The translations under genes were made by a program, and so were the position numbers. From Dasypus novemcinctus (Eukaryota > Chordata > Mammalia > Cingulata > Dasypodidae): a DNA stretch of 64,000 nucleotides. Location of the stretch: positions 5,587,501 through 5,651,500 of the forward strand of contig NC_080698.1 in assembly GCF_030445035.2 (NCBI RefSeq), read 5' to 3'. The notes below the pieces were generated by a model. It was not told the DNA's origin. It searched no databases and worked only from the letters and a program-made list of their open reading frames with translations. Below are positions 28,901 to 42,086 of this stretch, one piece after another (position 1 is the stretch's first letter; every line of letters starts with the position of its first letter).

Positions 28901-31900
28901 CCTCCCCCACCCCGCCACCCCTCCACCAGTTGTCTGCTTTCTGTGTCCATTCGCTGTGTGATCTTCTGTGTCTACTTGTATTCTTGTCAGCAGCACTGGG
29001 AATCTGTGTCTCGTTTTTGTTGCATCATCTTGCTGTGTCAGCTCTCTGTGTGCAGCACCATTCCTGGGCAGGCTGCACTTTTTTTGAACTGGTGGCTCTC
29101 CTTTCGGGACGCACTCCTTGTGTGTGGGGCTCCCCTACGTGGGGGATACCCCTGTGTGGCACAGCACTCCTTGCGCGCATCAGCACAGCACGTAGGCCAG
29201 CTCACCACACAGGTCAGGAGGCCCTGGGTTTGAACCTTGGACCTCCCATGTGGTAGGCAGATGGCCCTATCTGTTGGGCCAAATCCATTTCCTGTGCCAG
29301 TTACTTAATCTTCATTTGTTTTTGTTTTTTTCCTCCTCTTTTTATTTATTTATTTATTTAATATTACATTAAAAAAAATATGAGGTCCCCATATATCCCC
29401 CCACCCCCCTCACCCCACTCCTCCCCCCATAACAACAATCTCCTCCATCATCATTCAACATTCATTGCATTTAGTGAATACATCTCTGAGTACCGCTGCA
29501 CCTCCTGGTCAATGGTCCACATCATAGCATACACTCTCCCACAGTCCACCCAGTGGGCCATGGGAGGACATACAGTGTCCGGTAACTGTCCCTGCAGCAC
29601 CACCCAGGACAACTCCAAGTCCCGAAAATGCCCCCACATCTCATCTCTTCCTCCCACTCCCTACCCACCCCCCATTTTAATTTTTTTTTATTGTTATTTT
29701 TTGTGACTTTGGCAGTCTTTTTTTTTTTTTTTAAAGATTTATTTATTTATTTTTAACACCCCCCCCCCCCCGGTTGTCTGGTCTCTGTGTCTCTTTGCTG
29801 CATCTTGTTTCTTTGTCCGCTTCTGTTGTCGTCAGCGGCACGGGAAGTGTGGGTGGCGCCATTCCTGGGCAGGCTACACTTTCTTTCGTGCTAGGCGGCT
29901 CTCCTTACGGGGCGCACTCCTTGCACGTGGGGCTCCCCTACGCAGGGGACACCCCTGCGTGGCAGGGCACTCCTTGTGCACATCAGCACTGTGCATGGGC
30001 CAGCTCCACACGGGTCAGGGAGGCCTGGGGTTTGAACCGCGGACCTACTTTGGCAGTCTTGAAGAGTACCGGACAGGTATTCTGTAGAATGTCCCCCAAT
30101 CTGGGATTTTCTCATGATTAGTTTGGGGTTATGGGTTTTTGGAAAGAGTACCTCAGAAATGAAGTGTCCTCCTTTCATATCCTATCAGGAGTTACTTGAT
30201 ATCCCTGTGGTATCAGTGAGGATATTAAACTCCTTCACTTGGTAAGGTAGTGTTTGCCAGACTTCTCCACTGTAAAGTTACTACTTTTTCTCTTTCTATG
30301 CTCTGTTCTTTGGAAGCAAGTCACTAAGGCCAGCCTGCCCTCAAGGTCATGGGTGGGGTGGAGGAGGATTAAACACTACCTCTTGGATTGGAGAGTGTCT
30401 ATATAGATTATTTGGAATTCTTCTGTAAGGAAGATTTGTCTTTTTTTCTCCCATTTATTTATTGATGTAACATGGACCCATGTATATTTACTTTTTACTT
30501 TGGATTATAAGCCAGTACATCATTTATCTTCTTGGTCAAACTGTTCTAGTTCTGGTCATTGGGAACTCTTTCAGATAGGTTGCTCTGTCTGACAGCCCAT
30601 CATTTCCACCCCCACCCCCCCCCCTCTTTTTAGCACTTCCTTTCATTCTAATCCTGTAAGATGCTTTGCTTCCTCTTATATATTTCCCTTCTCCAAGCCT
30701 AGAATCAGTCATTTCTCCAAGAGCCTTGGTTCCTTTTCTTGGAGATTGATATTTAGAAATCAAAATACGGGCACAAGGTGTTATTGCTGCTGGAGTGCCA
30801 TGCTTCTATGCTCCCTTTGTAGAGGGAGCTGGGTAATAGGTATACATTCACCTGTGTGAACACACATCCCTCTGTAGAGGGAGCTGGGTAACAATGAGAA
30901 ATCTGGCTCCTGTCTTCTACCATCCATTCACATATTTGTTCAACCCTAGTATACATGTAAAGCAGTTTCAGAATTGTTACCCAGCATCCCTGTGAGAAAC
31001 AAGTTTACCAGCCATAGTATAGTGTTAATGTATAGTTGCTTTTGTTTTTAGCTTTGCAATTTTCAGTCAGAACACTGAATTGTTCAGTCAGAACAATTCT
31101 CTTTAATTTCATCATGTTTTGTTTCTTTTTTTTAGGAGGTACTGGGGATTGAACCTGGAACCTTGTATATTGAATGCAGACACTCAACCACTGAGCTATA
31201 CCTGCTCTGCTTATAATGTTTTTTAATTTAAGTTTTGTCTTTTTTTTTTTAAGAGAGAGATGATATAGGTTTACCGAAAAATCATGCAGAAAATAGAGTT
31301 CCCATATACCCCTTCCCTATTATTAACACCTTGTACTAGTGAAATTTCCATTTCCTAAAGTTATTTTCACCAGCTTTTCCCCTTCCCCACTTTTAGTGCA
31401 GTTAGGTCATACAATTGTAAAACGGTTAGATGAATTCCATTCTGGGATCCCTGACATCTGGTTGTGTTTTATTTGTTTAGTTTGTATACTTTAAAGTATG
31501 CATACTTTTTGTGATATACAGATTGATTTTGACAAGTGCATCGAGCCATGTATCTGTCACTCCTAGTACCCTAATGATCAGTTCTTTTACCTTAAAAGTT
31601 CCCTTGTGTGTCCCCTTTGGAGTCAACTACTATCCCCTTCTCCTGTAACCTCTGGCAACCATGTTACACTAAAGTATTTTCCATCTTGGTAGTTTTGCCT
31701 TTTCCAAAGTGTCATATGAATAGAATCGTACAATATGTAGTCATTTAGGTCTTTCATGAAGTCAGATGCATCTAAGATTCATCTGTTTTTTTGCATAAAT
31801 TAACTGATAAGATACTGCCAATCTACCTACCAAAGTGGCTGTACCATTTAACATCCTGACAATTATGCATGTTTAAAGTGAGTGATGGGGAAGCGGACTT

Positions 31901-34900
31901 GGCTCAATGGATAGGACATCCACCTACCAATGGGAGGTCCATGGTTCAAACCCCGGGCCTCCTTGACCCGTGTGGAAATGGCCCATGAACAGTGCTGATG
32001 TGCGCAAGGAGTGCCCTGCCACGCAGGGGTGTCCCCCGCATAGGGGAGCCCCATGCGCAAGGAGTGCGCCCCGTAAGGAGAACCATGCAGCGTGAAAGAA
32101 AGTGCAGCCTGCCCAAGAATGGCGCTGCACACACGGAGAGCTGACACAACAAAAAGAAACATAGATTCCCGGTGCTGCTGATAAGGATAGAAGCAGTCAC
32201 AGAAGAACATACAGCAAATGGACAGAGAGCAGACAACTGGAGGGGGAGAGAGAAATTTAAAAAAAAAATAAAGTGAGTGATGATTTTAAATTTCCAATGG
32301 AATGAAAACTAGAAGTCAAGAAGGCATACTGACAGCCTTTGCAGTTGTACAAGGTGATTTTTAGTATTTTTTCACCCTTTAGTTCATAAATAGGAACATA
32401 ATTTTTTAGTGAAATTATTGAAGCACTTTTTCTTTTAGTGATAGACTTTCTAATTCTGTTGAGAACTAGATGTTTTTAATAGATAAAGTGAACTGTATAA
32501 TTCATTTGGAGCAGCTGATGTTCTTCGTGTATGTGCTTCAGTTGTTAGTCTATAATTACCTCAAAATATAAGAAAATTTTTAAAAGTACATTAAGATGTT
32601 AAAAATATACACTTATGGGGAGTGGATGTGGCTCAAAAAGTTGAGTGCCTGCCTTCCACATGGGAGGTCCCAGATTCAGTTCCTCATGCCTCCTAAAAAC
32701 AACAAAACAATTAAACAACAAGCAAACAAATGAGAAAACCAACTCAGGGGAGCCAATATGGCGAAGTGGTTGAGTGCTGGCTTTCCACATACAAAGTCCT
32801 GGGTTCAATTTCCTGGTCCCTCAAAAAAAAACAACATATATATACACACATACACACTTTTTTTTTTTAAGATTTTAAAATTTATTTATTCCCCCCCTTG
32901 ATACTTGCTTGCTGTCTGCTCTCTGTGTCCGTTCACTGCACGTCTTCTGTCTCTGCTTGTCTCCCGTCGTGCCATCTTGCTACACCAGTTCTCCATGGGC
33001 ATGGGCCGTCAGCTCTCTGCAGGTGTGAGCCAGCTTGCCTTCACAAGGAGGCCCGCAGACGCGACCCCAGGACCTCCCATATGGTAGATGGGAGCCCGGT
33101 CGATTGAACCACATCCGCTTCCCTATATACACTTTTTTCGAACTCACATTCTACTGTGAAAATTTGCCTGAGTTTTCATGCTTGAAGAGGGAAGTATTGA
33201 TTTGTTCAGTTATTGAATTTTCTCTCTTGAGTGGTGAGGCAGATAACGGTTTTCTCATGTTTTCTCAAGAGTCACAGAATATTTCTTAGAATATTTTGAG
33301 TGCTGAAGTTCAAAAATGAATTTGAAGTAACAGCCACAATTGCCAGAGATTATATATCTGCAAAACTGTTTTCTTTGAAGACTTTGTAGGCCTACTAATT
33401 GTAATGTTTAATTTTGTAATGTATATTAGTGACTGAATGAAAATTGCTTTTGGTTGTCATTGATAGAAATAAGAAACACTTGGAGAGAAATGAGTGTTCT
33501 CTTGGTTGGAAGACATACTTTCTGGCTTACCCAGGACAGTCTCAATTCTAGAATAATCCTTAACAGTGTCTCCCTCACTCTGAAGTATCTTTTGGGGCAA
33601 TTTATAGAGCCATTCTACTTGGGGGGGGCTCAATAATACCCATTTTCATTCCGTATTTCTAAAGCATTTTTTTCCTTCTTGAGAAAGAATGAGGTAAAGG
33701 TCATACTGTTTTCTAGTAGTTTTGGAGGGCATTTAACCAAAATAAATTTAAAATTTTCAATTTTTTTTAATGAATTCAGGCTAAAGTCATTTGACACCCT
33801 GCCTGACATCTGTCTTTAACAACATTTTTTTTTCTTTTATTTATTCATAGATTTTTTTTTTTAACAACAGTTTTTTGGAACTTATGTTTCTTTTAAGTGG
33901 GATAGCAGAGAAGATATGACACTGTGCACAAAATGTCAAACCTATAGCAAGAGGATTTTTTTTTGCTTTACTTTAAAAATGAAGACATTTTAGTATCTTC
34001 TAAAGACAGAATTTAGGGAAAAAATTGCTGCATTAATTGAATATCAAAAATTGGAAACAAAGTGCAATTGGCGGGTACCTTCTTGAGAGTAATTTTTCAT
34101 GGAATATTTACCAGTGACTCCTCCAACAAAGTCCGGTTGGTTGTGGTTACATAGAGCCCCATACATCTGTAGGATACTATGTAGCTGTTGAAATAATGAA
34201 GCTCCTGCAGGCGCTAGGGGAAGACCTGTGCCTTGGACTTCCCGGTCACTAGTAGGGAATCCCTGAATCTCACGATCACCTCCAGAAGGATGGTACCAGT
34301 TGACAGGCTTCCTTTCTCTGCACCTTCGCCAGTCTTCAGTTTTAGCATTAAAAATAAAATTTCCAATTTGATATAAAAATTGGGGGAAAAGGAGCGGGGA
34401 GCTCAACCAGTTGGGCATCTGCCTACCACATAGGAGACGATGGGTTCAGGTCCCAGTGCCTCATAAAGAAGATAAGCTGACACCATGCCAGCCTCAATGA
34501 GCTAGACACCCACACCCCACCGCAAGGAGCTAGACGCTACACTGCGGCAACGAGCAGACGCCTCAAGCCAGCAGGCACTGCAGCCTGAGGAGAGTGGGTG
34601 TGACTCAGGCCGTTGGGCACTCGCCTCTCATGTGGGAGGTCCCAGGTTCAGTTCCAGTGCCTCCTGGAGAAGGAGAGCAAACAGACGAGAAAACATCTGG
34701 GCGTGGGGGGAGGTTTAATAAAACTAATAAAGTAAATAAATCTTTAAACAAACAAACAAAATGAAGCCATCTCTATTGACTTAGAAAGATGTCTGAGATA
34801 AAATTAAGGGTAAAACAAAGTTGTAGAATAGTATGAAGAGTGCGATCCCGGTTTTTGTAAATCATAATTAAATGAAACTCTTAGGGCTGTGTTTGTATAA

Positions 34901-37900
34901 TTTGGTAGCATTCATTGACAATTAAAGTAGTTAACTCTTGGAGTCAGATTGGAGAGAAAGAAGGTGGTCATTTACTTTTTTTTTTAGGAGGTACCTGGGA
35001 TTGAACTCAGAATCTTGTCTATGGGAATCAGGCGCTCAACCACTTGAGCTACATCCGTTCCCCGATCATTTATTTATTTCTCTCCTCTTCCCCGCGCGAC
35101 TCCCCCAGTTGTCTGCTCTCTGTGTCCATGTGCTGTGTGTTCTTCGGTGACCACTTGTATCCTTATCAGCGGCACCAGGAATCTGTATTTCTTTCTGTTG
35201 TGTCATCTTGTTGTGCAGTTCTCCATGTGTTCATCGCCATTCTTGGGCAGGCTACACTTTCTTTCGCACTGGGCGGCTCTCCTTACGGGGCGCACTCTTT
35301 GCACATGGGGCTCCCCTAAGTGGGGGACACCCCTGCGTGGCAGTGTACTCCTTGCACGCATCAGCACTGCGCATGGGCCATTTCCACACAGGTCAAGGAG
35401 GCCTGGGGTTTGAACCATGGACCTCCCATGGGGCAGGCGGATGCCCTATCCATTGGGCCAAGTCCGCTTTCCTACTATTTTTTTTTTTAAGATTTATTTC
35501 ATTTATTTCTCTCCCCTTTCCCCGCATTGTCTGCTGTGTCCATTTGCTGCGTGTTCTCCTGTGTCCGCTTGCATTCTTGTTATGTGACACCAGGAGACTC
35601 ACTTTTTTTGTTGTGTCATCTTGCTTCTTCAGCTCTCCGTGTGTGCGGCGCCACTCCTGGGCGGTCTGTGCTTTTTTCACATGGAGCAGCTCTCCTCACA
35701 GGGTGCATTCATTGCGCATGGGGCTCCCCTATGTAGGGATACACTTGCATGGCACGGCACTCCTTGCACGTGGCTGCCCTGCACATGGGCCAGCTCATCA
35801 GAAGGGTCAGAAGGCTGTGGGTACTGAACCCTGGACCTCCTATATAGTAGGCGGATTCTCTATCACTTGAGCCATAACCGCTTCCCTCATTTACTTTTTA
35901 TTTCACATAATTTAAGAAAAGAAAGATTGTAAGCTAATTTTGGGGAAATTGGACCATTTAAAAATAGGACTGTAGTTTTCTAGATTTTATATTTAAAAAT
36001 AATATGTAAAACACTTTTTTTTCCAGTGGACAGACTGGCTCAGGAAAAACATTTACTATGATGGGTAAGTAAATTAAATGTTAACATTTTCTGGTTTCTG
36101 GTCTTAATCAAGTCTTTTCCTGATGATGGTGCTAAGATACATTTCTTGGGAAGGCATAATTTTTATACATGATATTTTATACAAGGCTTATTCCCTTCAC
36201 TTCTGCCAGATTGCAAGTTCCTTGACAGCAAAGTCCATGTATTAATAGTGTTTTTAACTCTTCACCAGCTCAGTGCTTAGCACAGAGGAGGTGCACAGTC
36301 ACCATTTTTATAATCGGGTTTAATGAACTTTTACATATTAGTAAAGCTGTGTAGTACTATTCAGATCAAGATTCCTAGTCAGTAATTATTCCCATCCTGT
36401 TTCCTGAAGTAGCCTTTGCTCTGATTTCTATTACTATTATCATTGGTTTGCTTGTTCTTGAACTTCCTACAAATGAAATTATGTAGTATGTACTCTTTCG
36501 TGTCTGGCTTCCTTTTCTCAACATCGTATATAAGATTTATGCATATTGTTGCATGTAGTATTAGTTTATTTCCACTGCTGTGTCATATGCTATTGTATAA
36601 ATGAGTATACTACAAAATTTCTATTCTACTATTCATGGACATTTGGATTATTTCCAGTCTTAGACCCTATAAATAATACTACAATGAGCATTTTTTTCTT
36701 GTATCTTTCTACATGTCTTTGGAAGCTCATTTCTGTTGGATATATACCTAGGAGTGAAATTGCTCAGATTATATGGTGTAATATAATAATATAGTATAAT
36801 GAGTATATCCATCTTTAGTAGATACTGTCAAAACAGTTTTCCAAAGTGATTATTCTAGAAGTATATGGAAGTGTCAGTTGCTCCACATCTTCATCCATAC
36901 TTGGTATTATCAGTTCTCCAATTTTTAGCCATTCTGGATTATGTGTAGTGTTTTCTCACTGTATGTTGTTGTTTTTTTTTTGTTTCCTTTTGTTTTTTTT
37001 GAGGTGCCAGTACCCTCGTATGTGTGAAGCTTGTGCTCAACCACTGAGCCACATCAGCTCGTTTGTTTGCTTGTTGTTTGTTTTTGTTTTTAGGAGACAC
37101 AGAGGTCGGAACCTAGGCTCTCCTGTGTGGGAAGCAGGCGCTTAACTGACTGCTTGAGCCACATCCACTCCCCCTCATTGTATGTTTTATTTGTACTTCT
37201 CTGATGTCTAATGACAACTGAATTCCTTTCATATGATTACTGGACATTTGAATAGCCTCTTTGAAATTCCATTCAAGTTTTTTTCTCATTTTCAAAATTA
37301 GGTTGTTTTTTTCTTAGGGATTTGTGGAAATTCTTTATATAATAGAAATGAACCATTTTTCTATGATTTTAGGTTACTGAATTTTATCTATGTTTTTTTT
37401 TTTTGTCTTTGAGTGTACTTAACTTTTTTCCCCTTATGTTGAAGTTTATTTTATTATTGTCAAATTTCAGGTTTGGTTTTTTTTTTTTTTTTAATGGTTT
37501 CTAAATTGTGAGTTGTAAGAAAGATCTTCCCCCGTTCTGAGGTTAAAACAACAAATATTTGAGCGCTACAATATGCCAGGCACTTTGGAAGGCAGTGGTG
37601 GTCTATTTGAGTACTAGGAAATGTCCCGGCTCACATGGAGCTTATATTCTCCTCTAATAATTACACCAGAGGTGATAAGAGGAAAAAGAAAACAGTGTAA
37701 GGGAATGGAGAATAGCTAGACAGGTTAGGAAAGGCCTCTCAGGAGGTAGCATCTGAGGAGAGTGAATCTGGAGAGCATCCTGGAGAAGACTTCCAGGAAG
37801 AGAGGCGGCAGTGTACACGCCCCAAGCTGGGAGCACGCTCAAGCTTTCGTGACTACAAGAAGACTGGTGGCTGGATTGCAGTTTTCCAGGATGGGGGACT

Positions 37901-40900
37901 AGTGAGCAGGGAAGTCAGAGCTGTAGCCTGGGCTGGGCCATGTAGGGTGTTAGAGTCCCTAGTGAGGATTTTAAATTTTATTATCAGTATAATGTGAAAT
38001 CCTTGGGAGAGGTTTTTTTATTTTTTTCTTTTTTAAAGGAATTATATGCTCTGATTTACAATTAAATGGATTACTTGAGCAACTGAATGAAATAAGGACA
38101 GTAGGAGGGGCTAGAGTAGAGCAGGATTCAGAGCTTCTACAGTAGACTAAATATTTTGTTTAATATTCAGTAGGAAATGACATAAAATTATCTGTGTATT
38201 CTATCTGTATTGTTTTGTTAATTTATTTGCATTTTTCTACCTATATGTATTTGTAAAAAGGACAGTTTACAAGGGCCATTTAAAATATTCTAGCCAAGGA
38301 TAAACCTATAATTTTTATTTTTCTGAAGATTTATTTATTTTCCCTCCTTCCCTTCCTCCGGCCCTGCTATTTTTGCTGGCTGTGTTGTCTTCTCTTCTCA
38401 TTTTCTCTCCTAGGATTTACCGGGATTCGATCCTGGAGACTCTGATGTGGAGAGAGGTTCCCTGTCAATTGTGCCACCTCAGCTCCTGGTTTCTGCTGTG
38501 CTTCTTCACCTTGACTGTCTCCTTGTCTCCCTTTTGATGTGTCATCATCTTGCTGCGTGACTCGCTTACACGGGCACTGGCCCACCACATGGGTACTCGT
38601 GTGGGCACTGACTCACCATGTGGGCACTCTCTCTTCTTTTTCACCAGGAGGCCCCAAGGATCGAACTCGGGTCCTCCCATATGGTAGGCGGAAGCTCTAT
38701 CACTTGAGCTACATCCGCTTCCCAAACCTATAATATTTTAAAGTTTATTCTCAGTACCTTTCTTGAGATTACCCAGCATTTTGTTAGTTCCTTTGGTCTC
38801 TATGGTGTATTTAATCATTATTTATAGTGACTTATAGATCTTTTCTAGTTGTATTTTTTTCAGGTAAATATAGTTATAGCTTGAATTAATATTCTCTAAA
38901 ATCCTTCTATTTACATACCTTCCCCCAATTTAATGCAGTAGAGATAGACCTACTCTGCATTTGTCTATCTGCATGGAAATTTTGTCTGACTTACCAGCTT
39001 GGCTTTTTTTTTTTTTTTTAAGATTTATTTTTTATTTGTTTTTCTTCCCTTCCCCGCCCCCCCCAGTTGTCTGCTCTCTGTGTCCATTCGCTGTGTGTTC
39101 TTCCATGTCCACTTGTATTCTTGTCGGCGGCACCAGGAATCTTTGTCTTTTTTTGTTGCATCATTTTGCTGTGTCAGCTCTCCGTGTGTGGTGCTGCTCC
39201 TGGGCAGGCTGCACTTTTCTCGCGCTGGGTGGCTCTCCTTACAGGGCGTACTCCTTCTGCATGGGGCTCCCCTACACAGGGGACACCCCTGTGTGACACA
39301 GCACTCCTTGCACGCATCAGCACTGTGCGTGGGCCAGCTAATCACACAGGTCTGGAGGCCCTGGGTTTGAACTCTGGACCTCCCATGTGGTAGGTAGACG
39401 CTTTATCTGTTGAGCCAAATCTGCTTCCCCCAGCTTGGCTTTTAATTTCAAATTAAGATAAAGATACCAGTGAATGCTAAATTTTAGTATTTGATGTGTT
39501 TTTAAAGCACTACTCTAAGTACTTTATCTTTATATGCTCAGTTAATCCTTTCCAAAAGCCCTGTGAGGTAGTTATTATTATTATCCCCATTTTATGGTTG
39601 AGAACTTGAGGCTTGAGAGATTAGGTGACCAGCCTGTGGTGACTCAGCCAGGGTGGGTCTTTAGCCTGGAACACAGGTCAACCTCCTTTAAATTGCTTCT
39701 GCCAATTGGGACTAGATGTCACATGCAGTGATATGCAATAAATAAGGTACAATTACTTGGTATTACTGTTCATCCAGGTACTTGGCAATAGAAATATTTT
39801 CAAATTTGATACCTAGATGGGTAGTTTTGTTTATCAAACAACAGCTACTTAAAATTGATTGGGGTCTATTCAGTGACTTTTCATCATTCCCATTGATAGG
39901 CAGGTTCTACTCTGGTATCGTTCACAGACTAAATTTAACCAGTTTTAGAACACCAGGAGGAAACTGATTATACAGTGTTTCAACCCATTTCTGTACAAAA
40001 GGCCTTTTGGTGTTGCCATTTTAAAGGACTCCTATAATAGAATAAAAATGAACAGTTTTTTTTTTTTTTTTAACTTTTTCAGGACCATCTGAATCTGATC
40101 AATTTTCTCATAACCTGAGAGGAGTAATCCCACGGAGTTTTGAATATTTGTTTTTCCTAATTGATCGTGAAAAAGAGAAGGTAAAACTTACTGTCAAAAT
40201 GAAATGGTTCTATGAAATGTCTGGTTTTAAAGAGTCAGTTATTAATAATTAGCTCATAATATATAAAACGGTGTGGTGGTATCTACAATGTGTATAGGCT
40301 AATGTGGTATTCAAAAATAGTGCTTAAGGGAAACGGACTTTGGCCCAGTGGTTAGGGCGTCCGTCTACCATATGGGAGGTCCGCGGTTCAAACCCCGGGC
40401 CTCCTTGACCCGTGTGGAACTGGCCATGTGCAGTGCTGATGCACGCAAGGAGTGCAGTGCCACGCAAGGGTGTCCCCCGCGTGGGGGAGCCCCACGCGCA
40501 AGGAGTGCGCCCGAGAGGAAAAGCCGCCCAGCGTGAAATGAAAGAGCAGCCTGCCAAGGAATGGCGCCGCCCACACTTCCCGTGCCGCTGACGACAACAG
40601 AAGCGGACAAAGAAACAAGACGCAGCAAATAGACACCAAGAACAGACAACCAGGGGAGGGGGGGAAATTAAATAAATAAATAAATCTTTAAAAAAAAAAA
40701 AAATAGTGCTTAAGATAAAATTAAGGGCTTTTTAGTGTTCAATTTTAATTGGGTTTCTAAATTATATAAATTGTATCATCCTTTAACCCAGATTGCTTAT
40801 TTAAAAGACTAAAGTACTGCTTCTTAGGCTGTCAGATTTTGCAAGAGAGAAAGTCTGAAGAAAATCTCAAGCCCCACCCCTAACTGTACTGGCTCACAGA

Positions 40901-42035
40901 AGACTGCAGGTGTCCCTTGGTCCTCATGACATTCAACAGTGCTGGATGCATCCTTACCTCCTTTGCAGCACCTGCCACACCTGCCGGTGATCACCTTGCT
41001 CCACGTGGGTGGGGCTTTGTTGACCTGGGGCTGTGGCCTCCCTCTGTCGTTGGCTCCCTGGATGGCCAGCTCCGCTGCTGGATTCCCATCACCCTGTGTT
41101 GGTTCCAAGGCACCTCAGGAAACCCCTAGGGCTCCTGGGACCACAGTCTGACTCTGCTTAAAATGTGATGATGTATTGAAACTAGTTATCTGAGTATTTT
41201 TAACTGATTTTGAGGTGTCTTATATTGTGTTTAAAGGCAATATTGTGGGAAAATTATTGTGTAACTCAAATGAAAGAGAGATTAGTTCTCAAGAAAAACA
41301 GGGATGAAACAATGCCGTATAATTTGTTGGATGATGATGAAAACAGTCCATCTAAGTTAGACTTCTCTTACAGGCTGGAGCTGGAAAGAGTTTCCTTTGT
41401 AAATGTTCCTTTATTGAAATCTACAATGAGCAAATATATGACCTTCTGGACTCTGCATCAGCTGGGCTGTATTTAAGGGAGCATATCAAGAAGGGAGTCT
41501 TCGTTGTTGGTGCAGTGGAGCAGGTGGTAACCTCGGCTGCTGAAGTCTATCAGGTACCCTGCCCTGAGCTATTTGATGGTTAGGTAATGTGGCATGCTGT
41601 GAAAGCACCTGGCTCAAGAAATGAGGTGTCAAAAATATTTGCTCATGAGTCACCCTTCCTTATGTTTTCTAAGGAGTTTTCTCAACGTTATACTTTGAAC
41701 CACATACCCGACCATCTCCCATGTTCACTTGCTCCCCTCAACCCTCCCCCCAATTCCTTGGACCATCTAACCCATCCTCCCATCCCTAGCCCCCCTCAAG
41801 CCTGCAAAGCCCAACCCAGTAGTTTCCCTATGCCCCCATCTTATCCCTTCACTGTACAATTACTTACATCCACTTTATCATAGATTTTGTCTCTGTGGGC
41901 ATTGGCTCACAACCTTACTCTCCTGTGTAGCAATGCTCCAAAATGTACTCATCAAATGTAATGAATGTATCACACTAATGAAAGAAGTTGTCAATGTAGG
42001 AGGAGTGGGGAACGTGGGGAGTGGGGTATATGGGA

Positions 42036-42086
<51 letters not shown>

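Larger units (their letters stand above)
28515..30990 (-). mobile_element. Ancient LINE-1 (L1M-type), interrupted three times
   Basis: Antisense L1M 3' text at 28515-28790 and 30047-30990 (TTGAAGAGTACCGGACAGG, GTTTGCCAGACTTCTCCACTG). Between them lie a SINE, a xenarthran LINE-1 3' end and another SINE. Confidence 0.65.
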
